This document shows, one piece after another, positions 62,996 to 64,000 of a stretch of 64,000 nucleotides of DNA. The number at the start of each line of letters is the position of its first letter. The stretch's first letter is position 1. The position numbers and the translations under genes were made by a program. Source of the DNA: Gilliamella sp. ESL0405 (GTDB lineage Bacteria > Pseudomonadota > Gammaproteobacteria > Enterobacterales > Orbaceae); NCBI RefSeq assembly GCF_019469205.1, contig NZ_CP048265.1, positions 1,302,001-1,366,000 of the forward strand, in the 5' to 3' direction. Under the pieces are notes generated by a model that was not told the DNA's origin, searched no databases, and saw only the letters and a list, made by a program, of their open reading frames with translations.

Positions 62996-63730
62996 GTGAT
63001 AACTAATTCTACTCGTCAGATCGTCTTAGATACCGAAACAACCGGTATGAACCAAGGTGGTAATAATCATTATGAAGGTCATAAGATTATTGAAATTGGT
63101 GCTGTTGAAATTATTAATCGTCGTTTAACGGGGAATCATTTTCATGTTTATATTAATCCTGAACGTCTAATCGATGAAGAAGCGTTTCGAGTTCATGGTA
63201 TTAGTGATGAATTTGTTAAAGATAAACCCATTTTTAAAAATATAGCTCACGATTTTATTAAGTTTATTGACGGTGCTGAGTTAGTTATCCATAACGCATC
63301 GTTCGACGTCGGCTTTATGGACTATGAATTTCGCCTGTGTGGATTAGATTTTAAAACTGCGGATCACTGTATCATTACCGATACATTGGCTATGGCAAGA
63401 CGTTTATTCCCGGGTAAGCGAAATAACTTAGATGTGCTTTGTGAACGCTATCAAATTGATAATTCACATCGAACACTTCATGGCGCTTTATTGGATGCCG
63501 AGATCTTAGCTGAAGTCTATTTAGCGATGACCGGTGGGCAAACAACGCTATCTTTTAGTTCTGATGAGAATCTTTCATCTTCAACACAAAGCCAAACAAT
63601 AAAAAAGATTACTCGCAGTGGTACACCTTTAAAAGTGATTAAAGCGTCACAATCAGAGTTAACAGAGCATGACGCTATTTTAGCAAAAATTGATAAGAAA
63701 AGCGGCGGGGCGTTGTGGAATAACCGTTAA
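62996..63730 (+). CDS. dnaQ: DNA polymerase III epsilon subunit (proofreading exonuclease)
   Basis: DnaQ is the 3'-5' proofreading subunit of DNA polymerase III core. The 244-aa product (E. coli 243) has the DEDDh sites: IVLDTETTGMN (ExoI), VIHNASFDVGFMDYE (ExoII) and HRTLHGALLDAEILAEVYL (ExoIII, H and D), then a C-terminal tail that binds the alpha subunit, ending GGALWNNR. The start is GTG 62996, with AGAGAG about six bases upstream. A tRNA-Asp gene follows as in E. coli. Confidence 0.96.
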   Translation: MITNSTRQIVLDTETTGMNQGGNNHYEGHKIIEIGAVEIINRRLTGNHFHVYINPERLIDEEAFRVHGISDEFVKDKPIFKNIAHDFIKFIDGAELVIHNASFDVGFMDYEFRLCGLDFKTADHCIITDTLAMARRLFPGKRNNLDVLCERYQIDNSHRTLHGALLDAEILAEVYLAMTGGQTTLSFSSDENLSSSTQSQTIKKITRSGTPLKVIKASQSELTEHDAILAKIDKKSGGALWNNR

Positions 63731-63773
63731 TGATTGTTTTATATTCAATCAGACGTTAATTTTAAAATTTATA

Positions 63774-63802
63774 TTGACGTAATTAAAAATAATCTTTAAC
63801 AT
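63774..63802 (+). promoter_or_regulatory. Promoter of tRNA-Asp
   Basis: TTGACG at 63774 and TAACAT at 63797 are separated by 17 bp, followed by a GC-containing discriminator CACGCC, about 45 bp before the tRNA. Confidence 0.6.
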
Positions 63803-63846
63803 CACGCCTACTTTAATGTTCTAACATTAAAACTATCAAACAAAGC

Positions 63847-63923
63847 GGAGCGGTAGTTCAGTTGGTTAGAATACCTGCCTGTCACGCAGGGGGTCGCGGG
63901 TTCGAGCCCCGTCCGTTCCGCCA
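63847..63923 (+). tRNA. tRNA-Asp (anticodon GTC)
   Basis: The 77-nt cloverleaf has acceptor GGAGCGG paired with CCGTTCC, anticodon stem CCTGC/GCAGG around CTGTCAC (GTC), and T arm GCGGGTTCGAGCCCCGT. CCA is encoded at 63921-63923. It corresponds to E. coli aspV behind dnaQ. Confidence 0.97.
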
Positions 63924-64000
63924 ATTCTTATCTTATTAATGCTTTCCTTGTTTAATATAATTGTGTTATCTTCGATAGCCTCTAAATATTACTTAAATTG

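Overview
The window is low-GC, gene-dense DNA from a gammaproteobacterium. Family identities are closest to the enteric and Pasteurella branch: LolCDE, CmoAB, DsdCXA, GshA, MltD and RlmC, with E. coli-like residue numbering in many enzymes. Several E. coli gene orders are kept: mfd beside lolCDE; lolB-ispE divergent from hemA; mltD-gloB-rnhA divergent from dnaQ with tRNA-Asp behind it; ybbO with ybbN. Together with the AT-richness this suggests a host-associated member of Orbaceae (Gilliamella-like). That placement is inference; no rRNA is present to settle it.

Layout. 1-5 kb: start of mfd, the lolCDE lipoprotein-release operon, a rhomboid protease and an acetyltransferase. 5.2-6.15 kb: a non-coding tandem array of six units of about 177 bp. 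6.2-11.4 kb: yigZ, nfi-trmN6, a dimethylargininase-like enzyme with an arginine/ornithine-type antiporter, and apt. 11.6-15.2 kb: an operon of a secreted VWA protein, a sensor kinase and an OmpR-type regulator, preceded by three 10-bp-phased direct repeats. 15.2-20 kb: DUF421 protein, ispE, lolB, hemA, two small Cys-rich proteins and tRNA-Leu(CAA). 20.1-22.1 kb: a small accessory patch with a ribbon-helix-helix gene pair carrying a possible -1 slippery site, and a LysR gene broken by one stop codon. 22.2-28.3 kb: a YajO-like reductase, the D-serine locus (dsdA, dsdX, divergent dsdC) and an orphan MetQ/NlpA lipoprotein.

28.7-43.4 kb is the most unusual stretch. Two secreted endonuclease/exonuclease/phosphatase-fold proteins are followed by two head-to-tail paralogous genes for giant (1996 and 2019 aa) membrane-anchored alpha-2-macroglobulin proteins. 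Both keep a CxEQ thioester motif. Each unit has its own near-identical terminator and its own copy of a ~37-bp upstream motif that also occurs in the 5-kb array and upstream of rlmC.

43.9-52.8 kb is housekeeping: cmoAB, a metallophosphoesterase, rnd, mtnN, ybbO-cnoX, map and rlmC. 53-57.7 kb is a probable Fur-controlled heme operon: a TonB-dependent receptor, a YddA/SbmA-type ABC protein and a HutZ-like protein. The ABC protein is not the usual heme permease and may be the most original lead here. 57.9-64 kb: gshA-yafD, the gloB-mltD pair, rnhA, dnaQ and tRNA-Asp.

Taken together the accessory genes point to envelope defence (A2M), heme and D-serine or arginine-derivative scavenging, and secreted phosphodiesterases, which fits a gut symbiont. 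All functions are assigned from sequence recognition alone; no searches were run.
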